Positions 43,832 through 53,577 of a stretch of DNA of 64,000 nucleotides are shown here, piece after piece. The notes beneath the pieces were generated by a model that worked only from the letters and a program-made list of their open reading frames with translations, was not told the origin of the DNA and searched no databases. Source of the stretch: Kazachstania africana CBS 2517 (Eukaryota > Ascomycota > Saccharomycetes > Saccharomycetales > Saccharomycetaceae); the NCBI RefSeq assembly GCF_000304475.1, contig NC_018941.1:372001-436000 (forward strand). Reading direction: 5' to 3'. The position numbers and the translations under genes were made by a program. The first letter of the stretch is position 1. Every line of letters starts with the position of its first letter.

Positions 43832-44887
43832 ATGTCTGAATTAAATAATTTATTGAGGCAAATTAATGAATCTTTATCCGCCACTTCTGAGTCTATCAAG
43901 AATTTGAAAGCGGTGTATAATGAGGAAGGTAGAGATGAAAGTAAATTGAAATTTTTAGAGAACTTTGAAAATACAAATGAGAAAGTGTCATTACTGTCAT
44001 TGAAAAATGGCTCCATGCTTTCGTATGTGAATGCATTACTTTTGCTAATAGCCAACAAGTTGAATGACAGAAATGATGAGGATGATGAGGAATTTGATCC
44101 GGTTGTTCAAAAGACTATTGAAAATAGAATTGTTATGGAACGTGGTATCAGACCAATAGAGAATAAATTATCGTATCAGTTAGATAAACTGATTAGAGCA
44201 TTTTTGAGAATGGAAAAGGAGTATAATGACGCTGAAAAGCGTGCTCTTGAAAAATCTCTTCAAAATAATGTCAGTGATGAAGAGGAACAAGATAGCGCGA
44301 GTGACAGCGATGAAGAGGAGGAAGAAATGGCATATAGACCTGGTATGATTAAGAGTAAATCTTCTGGGGACGGAAAAGGAGAAGTAGAAGACAACAGTCA
44401 AGAAACAGATACTTATAAACCACCAAAGATCAGCGCAATGCTACCACCAGAATCCATTACCTCAAGACATTTTGAGGATAAATTTAATGCTAGAGAACAT
44501 AAAGATCGTAGCAATCTCTCACGTATGCAAGCGATGGAGGAATATATCAAAGAGCAGTCAGACCAACCAGATTGGGGCAGTTCCATCGGTTCGAATATTG
44601 TTGATCACGGTAGAGGTGGTGTCAAATCCAGTAGAGATACAGAAAAGGAAAGAAAAATACAGCAATATGAAGAAGATAACTTCACAAGACTTAATGGAAG
44701 TGTCATGGGTGCTACAAAGCAAGAAAGAAGGAAAAAGAAACAGAGAGAAAGAATGGCTAAGGTCAATGTCATTGGGGGTGAAGATTTCAGCATATTCAAT
44801 TCAAAGAGAAAATTAGAAGACAGCACATCAAGACGTAATAATAAGAAGCCAAAGTCAGCTTGGGATAGAGCTAAGAAGAGACTATGA
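43832..44887 (+). CDS. LCP5: SSU processome protein, Sas10/Utp3 family
   Basis: Lcp5 is an essential nucleolar component of the small-subunit processome for 18S rRNA maturation. The ATG at 43832 (MSELNNLLRQINESL) gives 351 residues and aligns with the start of S. cerevisiae Lcp5 (about 357); an ATG at 43787 would add 15 unrelated residues. The Sas10/Utp3-type region is at about 55-145 (EKVSLLSLKNGSMLSYVNALL, MERGIRPIENKLSYQLDKLI). A strongly acidic stretch and the conserved block REHKDRSNLSRMQAMEEYIK follow. The basic C-terminus ends with SAWDRAKKRL, as in the family. The promoter is shared with NSA2. Confidence 0.96.
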   Translation: MSELNNLLRQINESLSATSESIKNLKAVYNEEGRDESKLKFLENFENTNEKVSLLSLKNGSMLSYVNALLLLIANKLNDRNDEDDEEFDPVVQKTIENRIVMERGIRPIENKLSYQLDKLIRAFLRMEKEYNDAEKRALEKSLQNNVSDEEEQDSASDSDEEEEEMAYRPGMIKSKSSGDGKGEVEDNSQETDTYKPPKISAMLPPESITSRHFEDKFNAREHKDRSNLSRMQAMEEYIKEQSDQPDWGSSIGSNIVDHGRGGVKSSRDTEKERKIQQYEEDNFTRLNGSVMGATKQERRKKKQRERMAKVNVIGGEDFSIFNSKRKLEDSTSRRNNKKPKSAWDRAKKRL

Positions 44888-45022
44888 ATAAGTACATTGA
44901 CTATGTAGATACACAAAGTACGTAAATAATTTTAGTTTTAAGCATTCAAAAGAAGTCATTATTAAGAAAAGAAAAAAAAATTGTAAAAACAGAAATCTTA
45001 CTTGTTGGAACTTTTCAACCAG

Positions 45023-45622
45023 ATGAATAATGAATATGTCAGACGTAAAGTGGGCATTAGGGATATGAAATCATGCCTGATATGTCAAAAACCAACCACA
45101 GTAGTACTTTACAACAAATCTATTCCGGATTTGATCTATTCTTGTGAAATCCATTTACAAGATAATCCACAGTTTGTGTTACCAATACAGAGCACAGAAT
45201 ATATCAGGACAGTAGAAAGGCTCAAAATATTGAAGCGGGAACTGGCTGTAGCGAATGATAATGACAAAACTGGGTCATGGGACAATTGGGTGACCAAGAT
45301 ATTTAGCAGTAAGAAATCTGAAGGAGAAGTTGATGATGATAACAGTAAGAAGGCCAATGATAGTGCAACTCCATCGCCGGATCAAGCAGACCCTAGAAAG
45401 GAGTACAACGAATTGCTAGACAGAATGGCTCAGTTGCAAAACGATGTGAGGCTGTTCAAATTGAGTAAGTCCATGTTTGAATCAAGAATACATCAACGAC
45501 AAATGATGTTGAAACGCATTGAACTGCAAAAGCGGGAAGAACAAAGCTACTCAAACACCGATCCAGACGAACTCACCACCTCATTTAATTTTCCATCAAC
45601 ACCAACAACCAAGCCAAAGTAG
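45023..45622 (+). CDS. VFA1: Vps4-associated protein of endosomes
   Basis: This 199-residue protein corresponds to YER128W (Vfa1, about 203), which binds the ESCRT ATPase Vps4 and stimulates it. The ATG at 45023 (MNNEYVRRKVGIRD) matches the family start, and the frame upstream has no ATG. The N-terminal part has a zinc-ribbon-like pattern, CLICQKPTTVVLY followed by CEIHLQDNPQFVLPI. The C-terminal part is a charged coiled coil (about 130-180), and the end TDPDELTTSFNFP matches the Vps4-contact region known for the S. cerevisiae protein. It follows LCP5 by only 135 bases. Confidence 0.93.
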   Translation: MNNEYVRRKVGIRDMKSCLICQKPTTVVLYNKSIPDLIYSCEIHLQDNPQFVLPIQSTEYIRTVERLKILKRELAVANDNDKTGSWDNWVTKIFSSKKSEGEVDDDNSKKANDSATPSPDQADPRKEYNELLDRMAQLQNDVRLFKLSKSMFESRIHQRQMMLKRIELQKREEQSYSNTDPDELTTSFNFPSTPTTKPK

Positions 45623-45971
45623 TGCTAAAAGAATCCATACCATTCACTGTATAATAAAATACACGTGATTTATATATTTTTTGTTTACTCATCGAGCTGT
45701 CGTTCAAGACGAGCGGATTTCGCACCACCGATTGATCTGAAAGTATATAAAAAAATTAGCAGGCGATGGGTCTTTTAAGTATCATTGAATCAACTTTTAA
45801 GGCTTTATATGAGATTCTATTTGATAATAAAGTGACCATTATTAAATTGAATCTTATTTAAGAGACTCCCAAAACTGTTGTATAGGCCGTACACTTTGTT
45901 ATATCACCTTACGCAGTTGTTGTTTTGTCACAATAACATCGCATTGTTTCTAGTGAACTGTCAGTTGCACT
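45623..45971. other. Intergenic region VFA1-SAK1
   Basis: About 350 bases holding the VFA1 terminator region and the SAK1 promoter. A TATATAAA-like sequence is seen near 45738-45748. Nothing else recognised. Confidence 0.5.
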
Positions 45972-48662
45972 ATGTTAAACATTATGAATGAAGGCAAGAC
46001 GAATAAAAACACTACCGGAAAACATGATATACCAACAATACATGAAGAACTTGACATACCCGCAGAGCTACAAAATAAGCTTGATATGTCTTTAATTGAA
46101 AGTAGTGATTCATCAAGGAAGAGTTCAACGAATAAGGAAACTACTGATATAAGTCCGAATAAAAACAATCTATGGATATACTCCCGAAATTCAGATGACA
46201 GGCTTTCCATAAAATCGTCATCATCTATTGATTCCCTGAATATGCTATTAGAGAAACAGAGGCTACGACAATTAAATCATCCTTTACATCAACAGCATCT
46301 AAGGTCTACAAGTACTAATGGTAGTGCTAGCAGTACTAGTAGTAAAAATAAAGTAAAAGAAACGAATCAAATTTCATTGACATACGATCCTGTATCAAAG
46401 CGTAAAGTATTAAACACTTACGAGATTATCGGAGAGCTGGGACATGGTCAACATGGTAAAGTTAAATTGGCTAAAGATCTTTTAACAAACGATTTAGTGG
46501 CCATCAAAATTGTGGATAGACATGAAAATTCATCAAAGTCTTTGTTTCTGTCGAATAAAAAAATCGCATCAAATGACAAGATTAAAAAGGAGATTGCCAT
46601 CATGAAAAAATTGCATCATAAACATGTAGTGAAATTAATAGAGGTATTGGACGACTTGAAATCCAGGAAGATTTATCTCGTACTTGAATATTGTTCAAAT
46701 GGAGAGATCAAATGGTGCAATGACGAATTGGAAATGAAGGCTAAGGGCCCACCTGTGTTAAGCTTCCAGGCTACCAGAGAAATTATTAGAGGTGTCATCA
46801 TGGGTTTAGAATACCTTCATTATCAGGGCATTATCCACAGAGACATCAAACCAGCAAATCTTTTAGTGGACGAAGATGGTATTGTCAAAATTTCAGATTT
46901 TGGGGTTTCATTAGCATCCACAACGATAATGCAACAAAGTACACATAATCTTGACGACAGTAAAGATGAAAATGACAATGTAGACGAATTGGAGTTAGCT
47001 AAAACTGCAGGAACCCCAGCTTTTTTTGCTCCAGAAATTTGTCTTGGTGATGAAGTTTTTGAAAAATATAATTTCGATAGAAGCGAATTGTTTAGTGGTT
47101 CATGTGTCTCATTGATGATTGATATTTGGGCACTAGGTGTGACACTGTATTGTCTTTTGTTTGGTAAGTTACCTTTCATTTCCGACTATGAGCTAGAATT
47201 ATTCGAAAAAATTGTAAATGACGCTGTAACCTATCCAACATACGATGAAATAGCGAATAATGGAATTTCAAATGTCAGTGGGAAGGAAGAATATGATATG
47301 GCTATAGATCTGCTAAACAAGTTACTGGAAAAGGATCCTTCTAAAAGAATTCGAATCTGTGATATTAAAAAACATTCTTTTATCTGTTGGGATTTCAACC
47401 ATATTCCTGGTTATAGCGATCAATTAATTGCTTCAAAATTAGAAGGTAAAGAGAACTTCCAAAAGAGTCAAGCGGATTTAGTGGCACAGATATCAGTAAC
47501 GAAGCATGATCTGAGAGATGCAGTTTCCGGTATAGGTAAGAAGATAAAAGAATCTGTACTGAAAAAGATACCACTGAAACATTATAATACTACTAGTACT
47601 AAAAGTGGAAATAAGCTAATGCTATCAAGTTCTCCTATAAATACATTGCTAACGTCGGAATCAACGTCACCAACATCAACAGTATCCAATTCTTCATATA
47701 ATGTGTTGATGAATCCAGGTTTGAAAACTCTCAAGGATAATGATATGAGTGTATTACTAAGTGAAGGATCTGTGCTGAGTGGTCTTGAATCAAAAGAATA
47801 CACAATAACAAATACAAAGACTTCAAATCGACTGTTCAATTCGGACCAATCATTTTCTAATATGAGCGAGGTATTTGAGAATTATCAGGCGAATAGTCGT
47901 GACACAGGAAACGCCAATATCACTTCTTCGCAATCATCCTTGTTACAACTACCGGAAGCTACACACAACTCACCTTCATCACAAGAGATGGAGGAAGAAA
48001 AAGAAGAAGGAGAAAAGGAACAGAAGGAGGAAGAGAAAGTAAATGAAGCAGAAGAAGGGCAACAACAATATTATGACTATGACAATGATGATGACGAAAA
48101 TATTCCAGAATATCAAGCCGAATTAAAGAAATTTGAAGAGAGAAGGGGAATGAGAGACAATAATAATAACGTTGTAAGTCTACCTATAAATTCATCTTTT
48201 GCGTCATTGGATTCTTTCTATATTGATAACTATGCTTTAGCTAAGATGGGGATGTCAGATACTAACGTCTTTACGAATAATAACTCAAGAGAACCAGAGA
48301 GTAATTTACCTTCAGGAAGAAATCCAAAATCGCCAATTGATATAACTTTTCTAGGGTCTTCAAGGAGTGAACGAACGTCTTCTCAGAGAAGTTTGCAAAC
48401 CAAGCCTTTTGCTCCACCAAGAAGAATACGAAGAGGAAATTTTGTGGATAGCTTAAATGAAAGCTCCTCCTCTTCCTCTACCTCTTCAAGTTCATCTTGT
48501 ACGTCAAGTTCAGGGTCTGATTCAGAATCAGAAGCGGAATGCCCGAAGTTTGCCATCGAAGATGGTAGTTTGGTATCAATTAACTTTAATGGTTTGAATA
48601 ATGGCTATAGTAGCCATATAAGAGATAGTCCTCCTAATAATGAGCGTACTAAAAGAGCATGA
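45972..48662 (+). CDS. SAK1: Upstream kinase of Snf1 (AMPK kinase)
   Basis: This 896-residue Ser/Thr kinase is of the Sak1/Tos3/Elm1 group, which phosphorylates the activation loop of Snf1. The kinase domain covers about 150-470 with GELGHGQHGKV at 154-164, Lys179, HRDIKPANLL at 289-298, DFG at 309-311 and GTPAFFAPE. An insert with DELELAK lies between DFG and APE, as in this kinase family. The C-terminal half is Ser-rich with an acidic Glu/Lys stretch near 670-695 and Ser-rich runs near 835-850. S. cerevisiae Sak1 has about 1142 and Tos3 about 560 residues. Chromosome V order (after YER128W) favours SAK1, while the neighbour GTS1 comes from the TOS3 side. Confidence 0.9.
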   Translation: MLNIMNEGKTNKNTTGKHDIPTIHEELDIPAELQNKLDMSLIESSDSSRKSSTNKETTDISPNKNNLWIYSRNSDDRLSIKSSSSIDSLNMLLEKQRLRQLNHPLHQQHLRSTSTNGSASSTSSKNKVKETNQISLTYDPVSKRKVLNTYEIIGELGHGQHGKVKLAKDLLTNDLVAIKIVDRHENSSKSLFLSNKKIASNDKIKKEIAIMKKLHHKHVVKLIEVLDDLKSRKIYLVLEYCSNGEIKWCNDELEMKAKGPPVLSFQATREIIRGVIMGLEYLHYQGIIHRDIKPANLLVDEDGIVKISDFGVSLASTTIMQQSTHNLDDSKDENDNVDELELAKTAGTPAFFAPEICLGDEVFEKYNFDRSELFSGSCVSLMIDIWALGVTLYCLLFGKLPFISDYELELFEKIVNDAVTYPTYDEIANNGISNVSGKEEYDMAIDLLNKLLEKDPSKRIRICDIKKHSFICWDFNHIPGYSDQLIASKLEGKENFQKSQADLVAQISVTKHDLRDAVSGIGKKIKESVLKKIPLKHYNTTSTKSGNKLMLSSSPINTLLTSESTSPTSTVSNSSYNVLMNPGLKTLKDNDMSVLLSEGSVLSGLESKEYTITNTKTSNRLFNSDQSFSNMSEVFENYQANSRDTGNANITSSQSSLLQLPEATHNSPSSQEMEEEKEEGEKEQKEEEKVNEAEEGQQQYYDYDNDDDENIPEYQAELKKFEERRGMRDNNNNVVSLPINSSFASLDSFYIDNYALAKMGMSDTNVFTNNNSREPESNLPSGRNPKSPIDITFLGSSRSERTSSQRSLQTKPFAPPRRIRRGNFVDSLNESSSSSSTSSSSSCTSSSGSDSESEAECPKFAIEDGSLVSINFNGLNNGYSSHIRDSPPNNERTKRA

Positions 48663-48764
48663 CTCCAATTTCAAATATCCAGTTTTAATTTATTCATATT
48701 TCTCAAGTTCTCATCAAATACATCATTATATACATTTATTTATTGCGAATACCGCAAATGCATC

Positions 48765-49994
48765 TTAATAAGAAAACGGATTATTAGAGAACGCCTGAGT
48801 CGGATAGGTTTGTTGTTGTGGAAGGACCTGTTGCTGAACGAAAGGCTGTTGTTGAACAACTTGTTGTGTTGGTGCTTGTGAAGCTAATGGCTGCATTTGT
48901 TGCTGATATCCTGGCTGTTGCTGAAATGCTTGCTGGGGTTGTAGGGGTTGCTGTTGAAAAATTGCCTGGGGGAAAGTTTGTTGTGTTTGAAGAGGCTGCT
49001 GCTGCTGCTGAATTATTTGTTGTACTGGGAGAGATTGTTCTTGATATGTTGGTTGCTGGTACATGTTTTGCTGTTGGAACATTGGCTGTTGTTGCTGTTG
49101 AATTGTTGGTTGTACTGGTACCTGCTGAAAAGTTTGCTGCCCAAGTTGCTGTATTTGCTGCTGTTGGAATGGCACCTGAGAGGAAAATGGTTGCTGATAG
49201 CCTGTTTGCATAGAATTTTGTGAATAATTTGTCTGTTGTGGATACATTTGTTGTGAAAAATTAGTATCTAAACCATCAAAAACAACGGTCTTGGGTTGAT
49301 TACTGCTTGTTGGTGCAACTGAATTTCCATCAAAGACAGCTGCCCTTGGTCCAGCTGTTGTATCTGGTCTTTTAGGCAAAGTTGGCGCATTAAAGTCATT
49401 ATCGTCATCATCAGAGACATTTGATGTATCATTGTACTCAAGAATATCTACCGCTGTCTGTATATTACCATGCGATAAAGATAGCGCCTCGATAATGTTA
49501 TCTTCGGTATAGAATTTTGATGACATGGATCTTACTTGTCTTATGTGAGCAGCAAATTTACCTATTTCGTAATCTCTTGCTCTTCTGTTAGTCAACAATG
49601 GTAATTTACCTACCTTTCTTCTACTTATCTTCTTCATTCTGTCTTTCTTCATTAATGGGTCCATATATTTGCCTTCAATTAGCTTTTCTATGTCATAATT
49701 GTTATCAGAAATAGTGTAAAGGTCGTATTTTATTGTAGAGTCTCTGGCTCTCCTAAAATCGATCAAATTGTATAAATCATCTTGGTTCCAGTAATCCAAT
49801 GTAATTGACTTGATATTTGAGTAATAAGGGTCTTTATTCAATATTTTTTTATGCAAAGAAGCACATCTTGTACATAGAAAGACGTTAAAAGTGGTAGAGC
49901 ACCAGGTAGGATTTAACGCCTTGCAGTCAGAACACTGATTATTATGAGGTGGTGAATGCAAACACCTTTGCAATTGAGATTGATAGTCACTCAT
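48765..49994 (-). CDS. GTS1: ArfGAP-like and UBA protein with Gln-rich tail
   Basis: This 409-residue protein corresponds to S. cerevisiae Gts1 (YGL181W, about 396), implicated in metabolic oscillation timing, heat tolerance and flocculation. The N-terminal ArfGAP zinc finger is present as C21-x2-C24-x16-C41-x2-C44. The residue that is the catalytic Arg in ArfGAPs is Lys49 here (CASLHKK). A UBA domain lies around 150-190 (NIIEALSLSHGNIQTAVDILEYND). Short repeats LPKRP...AVFDG and TVVFDG follow, as in Gts1. The last 170 residues are Gln-rich with Pro and Phe. It sits between SAK1 and COM2, where chromosome V has no GTS1, so it derives from the sister segment. Confidence 0.88.
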   Translation of the reverse strand: MSDYQSQLQRCLHSPPHNNQCSDCKALNPTWCSTTFNVFLCTRCASLHKKILNKDPYYSNIKSITLDYWNQDDLYNLIDFRRARDSTIKYDLYTISDNNYDIEKLIEGKYMDPLMKKDRMKKISRRKVGKLPLLTNRRARDYEIGKFAAHIRQVRSMSSKFYTEDNIIEALSLSHGNIQTAVDILEYNDTSNVSDDDDNDFNAPTLPKRPDTTAGPRAAVFDGNSVAPTSSNQPKTVVFDGLDTNFSQQMYPQQTNYSQNSMQTGYQQPFSSQVPFQQQQIQQLGQQTFQQVPVQPTIQQQQQPMFQQQNMYQQPTYQEQSLPVQQIIQQQQQPLQTQQTFPQAIFQQQPLQPQQAFQQQPGYQQQMQPLASQAPTQQVVQQQPFVQQQVLPQQQTYPTQAFSNNPFSY

Positions 49995-50202
49995 CCTAGA
50001 TGATCCTTTTGATCTTTACCCTCTGTTTGCTCAGGATGGACTTTTCACCTGATACTTTTTTTCCTTCTTACATCAAATATTGTTCTTTCAAAACGAGGTG
50101 AAAATATCATTTTTATAGTCTATTTTATAATTAAATAAGAGATTGAAGTGTATAAAATAATCAGTATAATATATATGAGAGAAGCGCATTCCAAGTAGAA
50201 AC

Positions 50203-51564
50203 TCAATTAGTATTACTATGTGTTTTGATGTGTTGATTTAAATTATCGCTTCTACTGAAATGTTTGTCACAAATATGACAGTGGAATGGTTTTTCGCATA
50301 TATGCAATGATCTAATGTGCCTTTTCAAGTGTTCTTGTCTTTTAAAACGTCTATCACAATATTCGCAAGAAAATTGCTTGGTTCCGTCGTCCAGTAGAGA
50401 TGGCTTACGCCCACGGATCTTTGGAGTGTCACTGATACCAGATTTTTTATTTTTCAATGCTGGTTTGTTATCTTGGGATGTAGCTTCATCGGTAGTAGTT
50501 GCTACAACTGGAGACATCGATGAAGATGTGCTTTCACTGTTATTACTCATGTTAAATGGGTTTTTGGAGGAAAAGGAACTTGTAGTTACGAAGGGAGTTG
50601 AATTTAAATTGCTAAATGGCGAAACTGGATTGATTGTACTTGGTGTTATCGTTTCATTGTTTTGAATCAATTTTGATGGGTTGATTAGAGTATGAAGATT
50701 TGTTTCTTCTATTATAAGATCATCTAAATCTTCATTCTCTGAAGCGAATTCGCTGAAATTGAATACGGAGACGTCAAAATCCATATCTATATCATCGTCA
50801 TCGTCATTATTATTACTAAGTCCATTTATGTTGCTTCTGGAATTATTAAATTTTTTAAACAATTGAGAAGATTTACCAGAACTCCAAAAATGTTTCTTTT
50901 TATAGTTGTTATCAGTACTGATTTGTGAATCATTATTGCTGTTATTACCACCAAAAAAATTATTAAATTTGAAAATATCTCTTTTTCTTCTTCTCATAGT
51001 AGGTAATTGCTGGTCATTATCATTATTGATTAGAGGAATGTCTAGATCATCTTCATCATAAGTTTGGAAGTCATTATCATTAATATCATTATTATTGTTT
51101 TGGTCAATCATTAATAGATCGTTATTATTTATATTAAACTGGAAATCATCATTATTGACACCCATAGAAATTGCCAGGTCATTTCTCTTTACATTTTGAA
51201 ATTCTAAATCTAAATCAATTTCTTCAATTTCAAAATACTTTGATTTATCTTGAACGTAATTTGAAATTGATAATCTTCTTTCCTTTTTCGTATTAAGAAG
51301 TAGATCATTTTCAATTTCAAGTAACATATTATCACTTAGTTCATTAGTTAAAGTATTACCTGTGAGATCATTATTGATATTATTTGTTACGGCAGTATCT
51401 GCTTGTTTGACGAATTGTAAGGTATTTGTCGATGTCATTGTTTGATAATTGTTGTTTTGATTATTATAGCTTGATGGTAGTAGTTCTTGTTTTGAATAAT
51501 CGAGAAGATAGTTTATTGTTGTATCTGAATCGAATCTTTGCAAAAAAGGTGCAGAATATGACAT
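50203..51564 (-). CDS. COM2: C2H2 zinc-finger transcription factor
   Basis: This 453-residue protein has two C-terminal C2H2 fingers: [24 protein letters not shown], then [23 protein letters not shown], of the Msn2/Msn4/Com2 type. The rest is rich in Asn and Asp with acidic patches (for example residues 130-190 and 250-285), consistent with activation regions. By order, between SAK1 and RPS26 and in minus orientation, it corresponds to YER130C (COM2, about 443), a regulator of the sulfite response in S. cerevisiae. Msn2/Msn4-type fingers recognise AGGGG, and a similar site is expected but not shown. A TG/TA dinucleotide repeat lies about 75 bases upstream. Confidence 0.88.
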   Translation of the reverse strand: MSYSAPFLQRFDSDTTINYLLDYSKQELLPSSYNNQNNNYQTMTSTNTLQFVKQADTAVTNNINNDLTGNTLTNELSDNMLLEIENDLLLNTKKERRLSISNYVQDKSKYFEIEEIDLDLEFQNVKRNDLAISMGVNNDDFQFNINNNDLLMIDQNNNNDINDNDFQTYDEDDLDIPLINNDNDQQLPTMRRRKRDIFKFNNFFGGNNSNNDSQISTDNNYKKKHFWSSGKSSQLFKKFNNSRSNINGLSNNNDDDDDIDMDFDVSVFNFSEFASENEDLDDLIIEETNLHTLINPSKLIQNNETITPSTINPVSPFSNLNSTPFVTTSSFSSKNPFNMSNNSESTSSSMSPVVATTTDEATSQDNKPALKNKKSGISDTPKIRGRKPSLLDDGTKQFSCEYCDRRFKRQEHLKRHIRSLHICEKPFHCHICDKHFSRSDNLNQHIKTHSNTN

Positions 51565-52840
51565 GACTGTTTGGATGGAATAATGATATGGGTGCAGTGT
51601 AGAATGATGGACGGGTTGGTTGTATGAAATGAGTACTGTATGTGTGTGTATATATATATATATATATGTAATGTATGATCGAGAAAAGGTGCAAGAGAAG
51701 GAAAAAGCTATGTGGTGAAAAAGAAAAAAGCTGTTCCTGAAATTATTAGTTGATAAATTATAAAATGCTAAAGGCTTTGACTTACCGAAGTTAAACTGAA
51801 TTCCAGATCATTTCGTCTTGAACAACAAGCGGAAGAGTGATTTTCGGAAAGGTTTGTTCGAGACGGCAACAAAGAATATCCCTCTAGTAACGTCAGCTGC
51901 CGGATTTCCCAAAACGATCGTTCCGTCGGCAGCCTCGAGTTGACACATCTCTCCCACCGTTGCGTGAGAGATGGCAAACGGTTTGAAACGAGAGGGTTGT
52001 GATGTGCAAAGTGGCGATGGTGATACTGACTGTTGATGGCTGGGTATAGTCAGTATTTGGATACTGAGTGTATGTGTATAAATAGACGGCTACCTGCCAT
52101 TTTTGTATAGCAATTTCCTTTTTGGGCGAAGAACATGCGCCCAATTTTTGTTTCTTCATTCGGCTCTTGTTCGTCAGTAACGAGGTGGGCCCGGAGCGGA
52201 GAGAGAGAGGGGCACAAAAAAAAAAGACCAACGGAGAATTGCTTCTTACCCGGCGGATACATGCCAACTATCACGTGATATAGTAGTTTGACAGTCTCGA
52301 TTGCAATAGTGGGGTAGTATGCTTATAGTGATGAGCGTGGAGTAAGAAAGGGCAAGTACTTTATTATTTGCATTTGAAAAATTTCAGTGTGACTGCTTTT
52401 TACATCCATACATCCACCCTTGCATTCTTGATAATTTTTTTTTTCTTGTGCTGCAAAATTGGAACACGCATCGCTGCTGCCCTCGGTTGAAGCGTCATTT
52501 CGGGGGGTTAGCGCAGTAAGAGATGCGCTGAGAGGGCGTGCGATACCGATAACCTTCCTTCGAGAGAGAAGCATGCTCTCTCTCTCTGCCTAAACTTCCA
52601 ACTGCTAGACAGCCCTCCCACTCTTCCCAGGACCAGAATCTCTCTCTAGACTCACCGTCATTCTCCCCACGCAGAGGAAATCTCACTCAAACATTTCGCC
52701 TACTGGGCCCATCTCTTCTATCTCATTCCATTACTGACCCTAATACTCAACTTTCCATTAAAAGACTTGGTTTATTACATACATTATTAACATCCAATTT
52801 ACTCTTTATTATAGCTTAAAACCACCAAGTAAACTAAATC
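51565..52840. other. Divergent COM2-RPS26 promoter region
   Basis: This stretch holds the COM2 promoter and the RPS26 promoter. It contains a (TG)n(TA)n repeat at 51639-51668, a CACGTG at 52273-52278, a Rap1-type site at 52402-52414, a T-run at about 52435-52443 and a (CT)n run at about 52574-52590. Several open frames on the minus strand are without homology and are considered chance. Part of it is unusually GC-rich (52180-52560). Confidence 0.55.
52402..52414 (+). promoter_or_regulatory. Rap1-type site of the RPS26 promoter
   Basis: ACATCCATACATC differs by one base from the ribosomal-protein Rap1 consensus ACACCCATACATC and is followed by a T-tract. It lies about 440 bases upstream of the predicted intron donor, a usual spacing once the 5' UTR intron is taken into account. 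Confidence 0.55.
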
Positions 52841-53086
52841 GTATGTTATACTCACATCAACCAACGTTCTTCCTATGAATTATTGGATCCTAGGCACATT
52901 ATAAAACATGAATTAAGCCTTCCAGAGAATATATTTACTATATTATACAATCCCGTTGCAAATGAAAATATTTTAGAAGATCTACTCTTTTTTATTATTC
53001 ATCATCCAATATTACATAAAGGAATCTGCTTCAAAACAAAGTGAATAATTATTTACTAACTAAATATCTTAATCTTTTTTTAATAG
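52841..53086 (+). other. Predicted 5' UTR intron of RPS26
   Basis: A perfect donor GTATGT (52841-52846), a perfect branch point TACTAAC (53054-53060) and an acceptor TTAATAG ending at 53086 after a T-run lie just before the RPS26 start codon at 53097. The intron would be 246 nt, with the branch A 27 nt from the acceptor. As far as I recall, RPS26A/B of S. cerevisiae have no annotated intron. Confidence 0.75.
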
Positions 53087-53096
53087 ATCTGCAAAT

Positions 53097-53456
53097 ATGC
53101 CAAAGAAGAGAGCTTCCAACGGTAGAAACAAGAAGGGTAGAGGTCACGTCAAGCCAGTCAGATGTGTCAACTGTTCCAAGTCTGTTCCAAAAGACAAGGC
53201 TATCAAGAGAATGGCTATCAGAAACATTGTTGAAGCCGCTGCTGTCAGAGATCTTTCTGAAGCTTCTGTCTACTCTGAATACGCTTTACCAAAGACTTAC
53301 AACAAGTTACACTACTGTGTCTCTTGTGCTATTCACGCCAGAATCGTCAGAGTTAGATCTAGAGTTAACAGAAGAATTAGAACTCCTCCACAAAGACCAA
53401 GATTCAACAGAGATAGCAAAGTTTCTCCAGCTGATGCCGCTAAGAAAGCTTTATAA
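53097..53456 (+). CDS. RPS26: 40S ribosomal protein eS26
   Basis: The protein has 119 residues, identical in length to S. cerevisiae Rps26, and lies at the mRNA exit channel of the 40S subunit. It starts [19 protein letters not shown]. Zinc-binding CXXC pairs are in VRCVNCSK and YCVSCAIH. The C-terminal tail [12 protein letters not shown] is conserved. Codon use is strongly biased to the preferred set (for example AGA, GCT, GTC, TCT), unlike its neighbours, as expected for a highly expressed gene. It is in the YER131W (RPS26B) position. A 5' UTR intron is predicted directly upstream. Confidence 0.98.
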   Translation: MPKKRASNGRNKKGRGHVKPVRCVNCSKSVPKDKAIKRMAIRNIVEAAAVRDLSEASVYSEYALPKTYNKLHYCVSCAIHARIVRVRSRVNRRIRTPPQRPRFNRDSKVSPADAAKKAL

Positions 53457-53577
53457 ATTTAATTGAAACATTTATATCTATATAAATATTTTAAAATAAA
53501 ATAATTTACAAAATTCAATATTAATAAAAGATGTGTTTTTTACCCTATCTATAAAAAAATTATATAAATCTATCCTA

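Noticed and set aside
48818..49223. Plus-strand frames rich in Val/Leu/Ala
   Set aside because: Antisense reading of the Gln-rich tail of GTS1.
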